The translations under genes were made by a program, and so were the position numbers. The notes under the pieces are model-generated. The model was not told the origin of the DNA and made no database searches. It was given only the letters and a program-made list of their open reading frames with translations. 64,000 bases of DNA from Diaporthe sp. PMI_573 (Eukaryota; Ascomycota; Sordariomycetes; Diaporthales; Diaporthaceae), in contig JAJTUP010000057.1 of the NCBI GenBank assembly GCA_021399435.1, forward strand, positions 368,189 to 432,188, read 5' to 3'. This document shows positions 9,636-20,227 of this stretch, piece after piece; position 1 is the stretch's first letter; each line of letters begins with the position of its first letter.

Positions 9636-12600
9636 CTACATGATGTCGCTCTGGGTCATGCCACCATGGTCGGTGTCCATGGCGTCGCCCCCGCCTGGTT
9701 GGAGGTACTTGATGTAGCTGAGCCCGAGCTGACGGCCACCGTACTGATATCCTTGGAACTTGGAAATGGCGGTATCGGCTGTCTCGGCAGCATCGAACCG
9801 AACGACACCGGTACCTCGGGAGCGGCCGCTCGGCTCGTATTGAATCTCGGCCTGCTCAACTTTACCGATAGTTCCGAACAGCTCGACCAGATCCTCGTTA
9901 CTGGTGGACCAGGGAAGCTGCAGAAAAGAGTTAGCGGAACCTACACATGAGAAGTAGTAGTGGGACAATGTCCACGCTCGGCGACTGCACTCACGTTCCG
10001 CACGTAGATGATCTCGCTCCTCTCGGTGCCCGCTGTAGCGAAATCGGTAAAAGGGTTGGGCGGGACAGAAGCTGCGGCGTTGTTCTCGAAGCCACCTCCT
10101 GCAGCAAAGCCACCCCCGCGCCCACCGTAGCCTCCGCCGAAGCCACCACGGCCTCCACCGAAGCCACCACGGCCTCCGCCGAAGCCGCCGCCGCCGAAGC
10201 CGCCACGGCCACCAAAGCCTCCTCGGCCACCAAAGCCCATGCCGGAGTTAGCGAAGCGATCGGGACGGACCTCGAGGATGCGGCCCTGCCAATCATAGCC
10301 ATTGAACTGCTGGATAGCGTTTCGAGCATCGTCGGGGGTTTCGAATACCACGATACCGGATCCCTTGGGTCGCCCATCGGGTCCCAGATGGACATCGGCG
10401 CGGATGACACCGCCAGTGCGGGCTGTGGGCATTGTGTCAGCGTTCCGTTAGCCAGCACGTGAGGAGGGCCTGGCACTCTAGCGAGTGCATCCCAATCGTA
10501 CCTGCTTGCCTGAACAGATCCTTCAGGTCCTGCCAGCCGACAGTGTAGGGAAGCTGGCGCATGGTTAGTAGTAGTTCCACGCTGGGGGGCACGACTTCTT
10601 TGGAAAGCTACAAACATTGGATATGTAGAGCTGGCGGTCGTTGCCGCCGCCGCCCATGCCGCCATATCCACCGTGGCCACCTTGGAAGCCCATGGGGCCG
10701 CCATGCCCGAAGCCGCCGCGGCCGACCGCGGCGCCTCCAGCGGCACCAGAGTTGAATCGAGGCTCAGCCTCCCGGTCCTGTCCCGATCTCAGCATATGTT
10801 GCCCCTGCTGTCAAGCGCGCACAGATCGGCTGGTTCTCACCTCTCTGACATAGACCAAGCGGCCCATGAGGTTCTGGTTGCTGAGAGTCTGGACAGCATT
10901 CTGGGCTTGGTCCCTCGTAGCATATTCCACAATTCTGGACAAGTCAGAATGTGCCGGTGCTGGCCGAAGGTGATGGTGAGACTTACCCGCATCCCTACAA
11001 GCACCAGCGGACAACGTCCCAACCCGTCAATCCAACAGTTCCATCAAAAGTGCCATGAGAGGGGAGACCGCAAGGGAAATAAAATGAAACCAGCCAGAAG
11101 CTACTTGTAGACGCCCACCTTCGACATTCCATTGGGAAGTTGCAAGACATCGGCATAGAGAACCTCTCCGGCTGCAAGCACAACAACCCCGTTAGTGCCA
11201 TGTTCCCGCGATCTTCTCTCTACCTGTCCCAGGAAGACCCACCCTGCCTCATGAAATCTTTGAGATGATGCCATTTGACATCGTAAGACAAGTTGCCGAC
11301 ATAGACGCGGCGGTCCTGCTGCGAGTTCTCCCGGACGGTACTCATCATTTGCTCTCTTGCTTGCTGGCGATCCTCGTAGGACTGGTGTGGTTGCCTATAA
11401 CCCTGACCCGATCCTCCCGCAGGTGCGCCTTGGCCGGTCATGGGACTTCGCGAGCGTCGTTGTCTAGGACTGCGAGAACCGCTTCGGGGTGAGAGGGAAC
11501 GGTGACCGCGATTTGCAGAGCGGACCGGACTCCGTGAACGACGACGAGATCGGGATCTCTCGCGCTGCCTTTGTTGTCAGTCGTTTGTGTCCGGAGCTGG
11601 CTGACCGGATACCAAAATGTGAAGCAAATGTTTGTTGGCGGCGCGGCATATGGTTCATCAGAAGCTCACCCGCGCGGCTCGGATGAGGGCGAAGGCTGGA
11701 GCTTAAGAATGGGCTCGGCCCGGGCGCTTGGTGGCATGGGTTGGCCCACAACTAGCGGCGGGTCGAGAACCTTGATGGTGTTTGGGGCGCCTCCGCGAAC
11801 ACAGTCGTACGCCAACCCGTCAAAAAAGCGTCGCCCCTGAGGCCGGGTGCAACGAAAGGGAGAACAAGGTTGTGGAAGACAAGGGCAACAGAGAGCAATA
11901 AGGAAAGGACAGCGAGGTAGGGCGTGATACTTACGGGACGGTAGGTGTCGCCAGAATCTGCTAGATAAAATATCCAAGGTTAGATCCTAGGGCTTGGGAG
12001 TAATTAAGACGATCGCGGGGCCAAAAAGGAACAAGATGAGAACGAGTGGACTGGAGGGGAGCGGGAGGGGCGCGATGGGTAGATGTAGGGTCAGATTTGT
12101 AGGCAGTGGCAATCGAGTAGCAGCAGCTGGTGTTGGGGGCCAGCCCAGCAGCGGCGAGGATGGGCGTGGGGATCACACCCGATAGTGGGAAGACACCGCA
12201 TGAGTATGCATCAAGAGGGGTGAGTGAGCTCATTGAAGCAGGTAGGTAGGGCAGGGCAGGGCAGGGCAAGCACACCTGCGCCCACCACGGATGGGACCGC
12301 AGCAAATGGTAACGTCTGGCGGCAGAAGCGAGGTGGAAAAGGGAAGGGCGAGAGGTCAAGGTAGCGGTACCTGTGCGAACTGGGAAGGCCGGTAGCCTCG
12401 GTGGTAGGGAGAGGTAGGGCGAGGGAGGACGAGGTACATGGCCGGCCCAGAGCAGCATGCGAGGCCGAAGCAGGCAACGTGCAAAGAGCAGAGAGGGTGC
12501 ATGTGAGGGATTGCAGGGCGGAGAGCGAGGGCCACTTAGGGCGTGAGGGCCAGGGAACAGAGAGTTGTGGAATGCCCGACGCCGCAGCTGCAAGCGCTGG

Positions 12601-12848
12601 ATGGAGCCATGGATACACTGTACATGGCCCGGCGTGGGAGAGCCGCCGTGTGGCCGCTGGGAACACGGAGGAGGTATACGCAATTGGATGGCGAGCAGCT
12701 GTCTCACTCCGGGCTTCACGGGAAGACTAGGAAGGCCTCTGGTGGCAGTGGGGAGGGAGGGAGGCGCGTGCAGTCAAGAGCCACAACGGGCTACAGCTCG
12801 GGGGGGAGGGGGGTTTGATGATGAGAGCCAGGAAAGCCACTCACCCAT
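9636..12848 (-). CDS. GBP2: Gbp2/Hrb1-like SR protein with three RRMs
   Basis: By family this is a nuclear shuttling RNA-binding protein of the Gbp2/Hrb1 type, coupling mRNA processing and quality control to export. Ten coding exons (minus strand: 12845-12848, 11935-11960, 11243-11564, 11119-11171, 10987-10994, 10841-10934, 10616-10777, 10502-10553, 9995-10422, 9636-9917) give 476 residues. Residues 1-60 are an SR region after [13 protein letters not shown]1 is about 95-169 (RVYVGN; RNP1 KGCGIVEY), RRM2 about 219-294 ([13 protein letters not shown]), a Gly/Phe-rich linker about 295-365, and RRM3 about 378-455 ([14 protein letters not shown]). All ten exons join in frame. The first coding exon is only ATGG, before an 884-bp intron. 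Intron 2 (370 bp) holds a possible cassette exon. All three RNP1 motifs support the junctions. Unusual start splitting and a microexon are described separately. Confidence 0.9.
10987..10994 (-). other. GBP2: 8-nt microexon in RRM1 of the Gbp2-like gene
   Basis: The exon GGATGCGG is bounded by a TGTAG acceptor and a GTAAGT donor. Joining it to its neighbours gives KGCGIVEY, an exact RNP1 octapeptide of the first RRM. Skipping it shifts the frame and destroys the RRM. Confidence 0.88.
11670..11836 (-). other. GBP2: Candidate cassette exon inside intron 2 of the Gbp2-like gene
   Basis: This 167-nt open segment within a long (370-nt) intron has its own CCTCAG acceptor and a GTGAGC donor and is open in the frame set by the preceding exon (reading [16 protein letters not shown] onward). 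Its length is 2 modulo 3. Inclusion with the main CAG acceptor would therefore shift the frame of the SR region, whereas inclusion with an AAAG acceptor four bases upstream would keep it. A poison exon or an alternative isoform are both possible. No transcript evidence is available here. Confidence 0.35.
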
Positions 12849-13210
12849 TGTCAATTGTCGGGTAGAGCGTGGTAGATCGTTGTCTACTTGACGGCAAGGA
12901 GAGGGGAGGTCGACTGGTTGGGATCCGACGCCGTGATCAGTCGGTACGAGGACGACGAGGCAGGCTATCTACTGCGGAGGCGGGCCTCTGGTACTCGCGG
13001 ACGGGATGGCGAGCTGGACAAGCAGGACAGACGCGTGGTGCTGGAAGCTGGCAGGTAAGCAGGCGCTCGAGGGCGGAGCAGAGGGCACGCGCAAGCGAGG
13101 ATACACGCACGTCGGGAGCTGAGGGTCTGGTGTGATGGACAACGGAAGGTGTGCTGTGGCGGGATCACGAGCACCACCTGGGCAGGGCGGGAGAGGAATG
13201 CAATGCAGGG

Positions 13211-13268
13211 TGCTGTGCTGGTGCTGGTGCTGCTGCTTGCTGCTTGCTGCTTGCTGCTCGCTGCTCGA
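13211..13268. repeat. TGCTTGC/TGCTGG short tandem repeats
   Basis: Imperfect copies of TGCTGG run into 7-bp TGCTTGC units in the upstream region of the Gbp2-like gene. Confidence 0.8.
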
Positions 13269-13960
13269 TCTCGCTGCCCCTGGTTCTCTGTATCTGTCCG
13301 TGTGCGCGTGTCGTTTCCGCTAGTATCGGTCCAGTCAACTCCAATCCTGCTGCAGTCGAGGTGTCAGCTAAGGCAGGCTTGGCCGGATTATGCAGGCTGT
13401 ACGTAGACTGCTGGGCCGGAAGGTAGGAGAAGGTGGTGAGACGGGGACAGGAGGAAGGGGGTCGGTCCAGCGATGGGACTGTGAGACTGTGTGTACCTCG
13501 GAGCTCTACTGAGGTAGGTGGGCAGGTGGCGCGGCGCGGCGCGGCGTGTAGCGTGCAGAAATGCGATGCAGGACAAGGCAGGACAGGGAAGGATAGGAAA
13601 AGATGGGGGAGATGGACCTTGTCCGGGTGTGGATGGTATGAGGGAGGTGGTGCGCGGGCAGGCAGGCGGGCGGGCAGGTAGCTCCTGATGAGACAGGCCC
13701 GGTGAGTCGCGGAAACAAAAGTCGTCTGGCTGGCCGGAGGTCTGGGAGACAAGGGTAGGTATGATGGAGGTACTGACTGGATTGTGGTCTGGGGCCTGGA
13801 GTCTGGGAGGAGGAGGAGGGCAGGTCTGCCGGGAGCTGGATCTCTGGATCTCCAGGGAGGCTCCAACCTGCCGGGACGACTCTAGTGACGAAGAAGGAGA
13901 CCAGGCTGCTGGCGCTACTCGTGGCGGCACGAGCCTTGCGGGCTGAGGAATTGGACGGGA

Positions 13961-14015
13961 CGGGTTGGGCTGGGTTGGATTGGGTTGGATTGGGATCAGA
14001 TGGGTGGGTTGGGTC
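13961..14015. repeat. GGGTTGGATT-type tandem repeat
   Basis: Imperfect 10-bp units related to GGGTTGGATT lie in the same upstream region. Confidence 0.75.
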
Positions 14016-14134
14016 GCGTTGCGTCGCGTTGGTGTCGTGTGCAGCTTCGGCCTGGACAGAGACAGGACACGACGGGACCGGCGCAGCTCGGATTTTTCTC
14101 CCCACAAGGAATCTTGATTGCCCTGGTGCAAGGC

Positions 14135-14160
14135 AGGCACAGGCACAGGCACAGGCACAG
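14135..14160. repeat. AGGCAC hexanucleotide repeat
   Basis: About four perfect AGGCAC units are seen in tandem. Confidence 0.85.
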
Positions 14161-14453
14161 CTCGGTCTGCCGTACTGTGTCCTCCGCGCCCTCTGACTGG
14201 TCGGATGCCATGGGGTGGTTGTGGTTGAGCAAGGGTGAGAAGTGGGGCACGGCTATCGATACTTGTGTACTGCTTGCTAGGTATTCTGCATTTGGCACCT
14301 GCAAGTGCTGCGCTTGCTGCGCAACCAAGGCAATTGCCCACTCGGGAAGGCTTGTTGATTCATCACCTGAAGATGGACCCGACAGGTCTCATCGTTGGTT
14401 TCCTCTCGCTCGCCTTGCCCATCAATATCAACAAGGGGCATATAGAAAACGGA

Positions 14454-14490
14454 AGGTCGCGGGTCGCAGGTCGCAGGTCGCAGGTCGCGC
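14454..14490. repeat. AGGTCGC heptanucleotide repeat
   Basis: About five AGGTCGC-type units, the second with GGGTCGC, are seen in tandem. Confidence 0.8.
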
Positions 14491-17400
14491 TTCGCTGGTC
14501 CGTGCTGGGAGTTTAGCACCGGCCCTAGCGCTGCAGGCCAAGAAGGAAGAACCTCCGTCACAGTTACCAGTTGAGTACTGCTTGAGGCAATACCACAGCA
14601 CACGAAACTGAGAAGCGAACACGACCGGCAGCCGGCTTGCCTGTCTGCGCCGCGCCAACCACGAGCCTCGTACACGCGCACATGCAATATCATCGCCTGT
14701 CGTGCCACGATCCGTCCAGCCCTCCAGCCTGCCAGTGGACCGATCGCGTGGGGGCATTTCTACAATTACCCGGGCCATGTCATCCTTGTGCTCTTGCAAA
14801 CTACCTCGGCCAATGATGGGGCTCGCCAACATGTTGGCCGGTCGCGAGCCGTATGTTCACTCCGGTAGAGTCTTGCCAGCATTGTAACTCTACCCTGCAA
14901 CATGCTCTAACCTAGCCACATGCAAGCGCAGCAATGGGGTGTCGCAACTCACCCCAACGGGGGGCACAAGGCCCACGGGACTAAATGTAATGCTCAGTGT
15001 TCATCTGTCCGTTCAACTTGTCCCCTGTTCCGTCGTCCCAGCACAGCGGGCCGAGAACACTGCCATGGCTTGCTATGTCGGTCTGAAAACTGAATATTGT
15101 GCTTCGCCCGATAACGAAGCAGGACAACCGTGGGCAGGCAGGATTCGTGCCTCCTCTTCCATCCCTAGAGGTGACATGCCAAAGCTACTTGAGCATGGTC
15201 GGATATTTCCCACATACGCAGTGGTTGGCTCATGCTCCTGTATCCTCGGAGCCCCGCATGGCTGCCTCCCACCCACGCAGTCAGTCCTCATGGGCGTTAA
15301 GCGACGGGTGTTCTGTTCACTAACACCGAAACAACGAACAGCCCCCTGGGATAGTATACAGTCATTACGAGCCCAAGCCACGCTTCGCTTCCCAGAGCAA
15401 AGCATGCTGAGGAATGCCCGAACATGGCGGTGGCAATAGCCTCGTATAAGGCGTCGGGGGCGAGGGCCTCGTCAAAGAAACCTGGCGCGAGGCTGCATGT
15501 GGAGTGGACGGCCATTTTGCTGGTCAGACGGCGTTCGACGAGTGACTGACCGTGTGGTGCCTGACAACGGAACTCAAATTCGAGGGCCGCGTACAAAAGT
15601 GTCGCTGTTGTCCGACACAAACCGCCAAAAACGAATTCCCTAAAAGGAGGCAGCCTGATCCGTGTACTTGCAGCCTGAAGTTGACCTCGTCTCTGCCACA
15701 GACCGAGTCACCACTACCCTTCACAAACTGCCCGAGGGCTGATACAAGCGCCAACTGTGAGCGTCCACTAGGAGTGGCCGAGACGAATCATTCGTGCGCC
15801 CGTGAAGCAACCTAGTTCCCTGAGGGCGTCATATGCGGCAGGGCTTGGAAGCTGGAGGGGGGTCTCGCACAATTGGAGTCACTCGAGGGTGCCCACTTGG
15901 GCTCGGTTAGCATTCAACCCTTGGTGTCCTATGTATACATGCGAACTCATCACTCCATCGCACAGGGCCGACGGGGACCGTGAGGACCAGGTACGTGATC
16001 CATGCACTCGCCGATCATTCTGCGGGCTGTACTGTACCCTCAGTACATACATCTCACTCCCTCGCTGCTTCGGTCGAGGTACCAAGATGTCTGCCTTCAT
16101 CTGTCTGAGCAGCTTGCTACCGCTGACTCTGACGGGCCATCACTGGATTACCCCATGACCTGGTGTGCGGATTACACGTTGCATGATTCGGAAGCCCTCA
16201 TTCCCCTGGCACCAGTCGCAGACTAGACACCTTTCCCATGGTGTCTCAGCCGCCGGCCAGGCTGGCCCGTCTGGGCCAGCTTTACAACTCATTGACCATC
16301 ATTCGTATTTTGAACTCGCCGTGTCCGACGAGGGACGTATTTTGGCTGCGTCAGAGATGCACGTGTTCTCAGCCGTCAAATGGACGATGCCCCTGGGTGA
16401 AGTGCGGATGGTCTTGCATACAACGAGAGCCTCGGGCTCCGCAGTTGGTCGTGCTGGTCGTGGTCTCCATAATTCGACTACAGCGTTGAACACTGACGTG
16501 GGCAGGTGGAACGGGCAGCTCTTTGCGTCAATGCGTGCCTGGGTGCCAAAGATGGAAACAAAGCGATCAGCCATTGCCTGTCATCCAAACGGAAGACGGG
16601 GCTGGGCTCGGTCGTGGCCGGACCACTCATTGGACATATGCATCTTCGACCGGTCGCTTTCTCATGCAATTAATGCACAAGTCTTCATGCACAAAGTAGG
16701 TTCACCTCGAGGCCTGTCCAAGAGCCCAATTACAACAGCCGACCCGAGGGTGGCCACTGTGGACAAGTCTCCTGCCACAACACCGGCTCCAGCGGCCTTG
16801 CGGGAGCATTGCTGCTGCAAGCCCCGGATCACAGCTTGCGCCATCCTGCACTCCAAATCATCTTGAGTGCCCAATGCCACCCACCCACGGGGCAATGTGA
16901 CGCTACCGCGAGCAAGGTCGAAGTGATAAAGGAACGGGAGCCAGGCCGGATCAGCAACATCGAAGCCTTGAAGCTGTTGGTCGCTGAGGTCCCCACCGTT
17001 AGTAGCACAGGGCACTTAAGCGCTCGAGTGTGCCCAGTGCCGGCTGAGTACCGTGCTCAAGTCTGCTGTAGACGAAGATTGTCGCCTATACTCCGCCAGC
17101 GAGCCCCGGCTGGCCCCGGCTGCAGAGTTGTCACTTGCCCAGCTGCCGTGGGTAGTCAAAATTCCGGTCAAGACATCCCGGGACTGGGCCATGATCACGC
17201 AGCTACCCTGTTTTAATAACTCCATTCGCCACGAGCGGATCGACGTCCTTCTCAAGAGAGTCTATGGAATGCTGTCTGCACCCGGGGAGAGGGAGATGAG
17301 GGTGGGAGGGGAGGATAGGCATATCACACCGCCGGGTTTCCTCGCATGGGGCCTGGTCTCGACAAGGAACACAAGAATAGGCGCTAGGGCGGTCATCTGT

Positions 17401-18387
17401 TACGGAACCGGCTCCAAGGCGGCTGTGATCTCACAGGTTGGGCCGGTCCAGCCCCTAGCACGATCCTCATCGGGAAAGACATCACGCAGTCGGCGGCGAC
17501 AGCTTCAGGTCCAGTCACTGCCCTCTTCGAGACTCGGGCGGGCCATCACTCCTCTGGAGAGGACAGGCTTAGGTGGTACAATGCCTCCAAGGTTGCCGTT
17601 CGAGTCTGTGAACAGTACCTGTTGGTCGAACGGCCGTGCCTGTGCAACCCCTTCGGCCAAGCCACAAATGACCTGTCACGGGAGATTGGTTTGCGATTGG
17701 CTCTGGGTAGTCCAGACTCGGTGACCTCGTCTATGATCCATGCTTGTCTCTGAGGTAGTCGTTAGGCCGTAGGGGCTGGACCAGCCGAGGACGTGGGGGG
17801 TTCGACCTGGTTTGGTGAGCCCCTGATGACTTGGACGACGAGAAGGACGAGGAGGGGTGGAGAAGTGTTGGAACTGAAAGGGGCGGCGCGGTGACGAGTT
17901 TTGTGGAGGCCACAGGGGGAAAGCCATATGCGCAAACTCATGAATATAACGGGAGCGATGTTGAGGTCAGTGTGCCTACGGGCAGTTGGAAGGCATACGC
18001 GCAGTGCAGCCTTGCCAAATATACGACGAGCGAGGAGAGAGACAGCTTGCAGGGAAACGATACCCGGCCACCCCAGCAGCGAACACTTGCAGACTGTGTA
18101 GCAATGCATGCAAGCATTGATCTACGACTTGACTCGAGGCAGAAATGAGCTGTATAGAGCGAGTGAGGTGAGTTGGTGAGATGCAGCGGACGTTGAATGC
18201 GCTGCAAGGTTCGTTGGGGCCCCTGGCCTGACAGGGCGGGAACACAGACCTCTGGCTCCAGCGTTCCCGCAGGTGCACAGACACGCGGACAGAGACATGC
18301 AAGCACAGGTACAGTACAGCACAGAGATACGCAGGTACATAACGCATGACCACCAACAGTCGCGGTACTGGCCGGTGGTGGCGGGTA

Positions 18388-18404
18388 CCTAGGTACCTGG
18401 GTAG
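18388..18404. repeat. GGTACCTAGGTACC-type palindromic motif
   Basis: The sequence GGTACCTAGGTACCTGG is a near-palindrome about 420 bp upstream of COQ9. Related motifs recur in other intergenic regions of this window. Confidence 0.6.
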
Positions 18405-18820
18405 TCAATGATCTGAGGATTGAAGCCAGTATGAAATCACGCAATAAGGCTGAACAGGAGAGGAAACAGGAACAAGAACAAGAAGGGAAAATCGATGCTT
18501 TAACCAGAGCCTTCGACCTTGCAAGATGTACCCGAGTACAGTACTTTGGTGCGCTACGTATCCGCGTAAAAAAAAAAAAAAAAATAAAAATAAAAAATAA
18601 AAAAAGTACCTGGGATGAAGTCTGCAGAGCTCGGTTGCGGTAGCTCTTGGACTTACAGGAACAACCCTGTAGGGTGGGTGGAGTAGCCACTTTTCTTGCC
18701 TCCCCGAGCTTCAGCGCCAAGGTAAATGAAGTGCATATCTCCATGTGAGATGATCTGCTTGCATCCAAACGCACGCCCAAAGTCTGCCAGAGAAAGGCCC
18801 GCCCAACATTGCCAGCAGCC

Positions 18821-19847
18821 ATGCCTCCAATCGCCCGCAGGCTAACGTCCTGCACAGCATCATACCGTACGCTACGGACCCTCGCTCACGCGCTGCCACC
18901 ATGGGCGCCTCACGCCTCCCCTCCGGCTTGTGCCGGCCTGCTGCGTCAAAAGTGTTGCGACCGAGCCACCACGGCGCCGCCCACTCCCGCAAACCTGCCC
19001 CGGGCAAGCCGGTCAAGACGCCCCCAGTTGTCTGGCAGCCCTTCAGCCCTTTCTTCACATCGCCGCTCTTACCACTCGTACGACCACCCTGGGCCCGCTG
19101 GGCCCTTCTCCCCCACCGAACGCGCCATCCTGGCCGCAGCCTACGCACACGTCCCCCAGCACGGCTTCACGCCAAAGACTCTCGCCCTTGGCGCCAGAGA
19201 TGCAGGCTACCTCGACATCAGTACCAACCTGCTCGCCGACGGCGTCTTCACCCTGGTTCAGTGGCACCTTGTATCGCAACGGGAGGCCCTGGCCGCAAAG
19301 GCGAAGGCCCTGTTTGAGGCCGGGGAGGCCCGGGCTCTCGGCGTGAGAGCAAAGGTGGAACTGTTGACGTGGGAAAGGCTCATGGGCAACAAGCATGCCA
19401 TTGGAAAGCTGCAGGAGGTGAGTCAAGAGTCTCGACACACGAGGCGGCGCGCTCTGCGGCCAGGTCGGTGGCCAAGCACACTCTTTTACGATTGCTGACG
19501 GGACCATCAAACAGGCACTCGCAATCATGGCCCAGCCGTCGTACGTCCAGCCGTCCCTGGGGGAGCTGGCAAGGCTGTCTGACGAGATATGGTTCCTTGT
19601 GGGCGACACCGCCGTCGACCCGTCCTGGTACACAAAGCGCGCCTCCCTGTCCGCCATCTACGCGTCCACCGAGCTGTTCATGACAACCGATCACTCCAGC
19701 GGGTTCCATGAGACGAGGAAGTTTCTCCAGAGGCGACTGGCCGAAACACACGAGATCGGCGGCACCCTGAGGTCAATAGGGACCTGGGTGGGCTTCACAG
19801 CGAGTGCAGGCCTGAACGTCCTCAGAAGTAAGGGTGTGCGGATATAG
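18821..19847 (+). CDS. COQ9: Ubiquinone biosynthesis protein COQ9
   Basis: COQ9 is a lipid-binding member of the mitochondrial CoQ synthome that works with COQ7 in the late hydroxylation step of ubiquinone synthesis. Exons 18821-19417 and 19515-19847 (intron 97 bp, GTGAGT donor, ACAG acceptor, phase 0) give 309 residues. The first 90 or so residues are Arg/Ser/Ala-rich and fit a mitochondrial presequence (MPPIARRLTSCTASYRT). The family core begins at FSPTERAILAAAYAHVPQHG and contains LGARDAGYLDIS. The second exon holds the conserved ELARLSDEIWFLVGD and the DPSWYTKRASLSAIYASTEL segment. The start is the first ATG; the frame is open a little upstream but without another ATG. The long 5' interval suggests a distant neighbour on the left. 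Confidence 0.94.
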
Positions 19848-20227
19848 CAAGGTCATCAAAACTCTCTCCTACTTAAAACAACTGCCTAGCTGCGAGCTGG
19901 GAACGCACTCCGAGTCGTAATCGCCCTCCAGAGAGAGCGGCAATGCGCAAAGCACTCATGTACTAATACCATGTGTATCAAACGAGTATAAAGGGCCGCG
20001 GGATTTTGCCTCGTTCGCTGCCGTGCGTTCTGGGGACGGCAGTGCTTGGGCCCAGACAATACAAGTGGTGCTGAGGGTGATGTACAAAGCATGCCCAAAC
20101 GCATGGCAGCCAGAACCTCCGCCCAGTTCCAAGACCCATCGACGCTGCCCGAGATGGGCGAAAACATTGCTTATTTGTAATGCGAAACAGTCTCGCACTG
20201 TCACTGCAAACTACCCGGGTCCTGTGC

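Larger units (their letters stand above)
12849..18820. other. 6-kb interval without a recognisable gene
   Basis: This lies between the divergent starts of the Gbp2-like gene and COQ9. The left third (about 12.85-14.5 kb) is G-rich on the plus strand with several short tandem repeats and is probably promoter and 5' leader of the Gbp2-like gene. The rest holds scattered open frames up to about 230 codons (for example 16165-16866 and 17053-17724, plus strand), but none shows a family motif or a convincing exon chain. An A17 run followed by TAAAAA repeats lies at 18568-18607. Confidence 0.5.

Noticed and set aside
11961..12719. 252-codon minus-strand ORF upstream of the Gbp2-like SR exons
   Set aside because: It lies within the inferred 884-bp first intron, is Pro/Ser/Leu-rich low-complexity, and has no domain. 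The splice chain ATGG to 11960 explains the region better.
13388..14341. 317-codon minus-strand ORF with several overlapping frames
   Set aside because: It results from GC skew and short tandem repeats upstream of the Gbp2-like gene. The translation is Pro/Ser/Thr-rich without a motif.
16165..17724. Two plus-strand open frames of 233 and 223 codons
   Set aside because: No family resemblance, no shared frame through plausible introns, and opposite-strand frames of similar length. Kept only as a possible orphan locus within the gene-free interval.
17938..18855. 305-codon minus-strand ORF with a poly-Phe stretch
   Set aside because: The Phe/Ile run comes from the A17 and TAAAAA tract at 18568-18607. 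It overlaps the start of COQ9 on the other strand.
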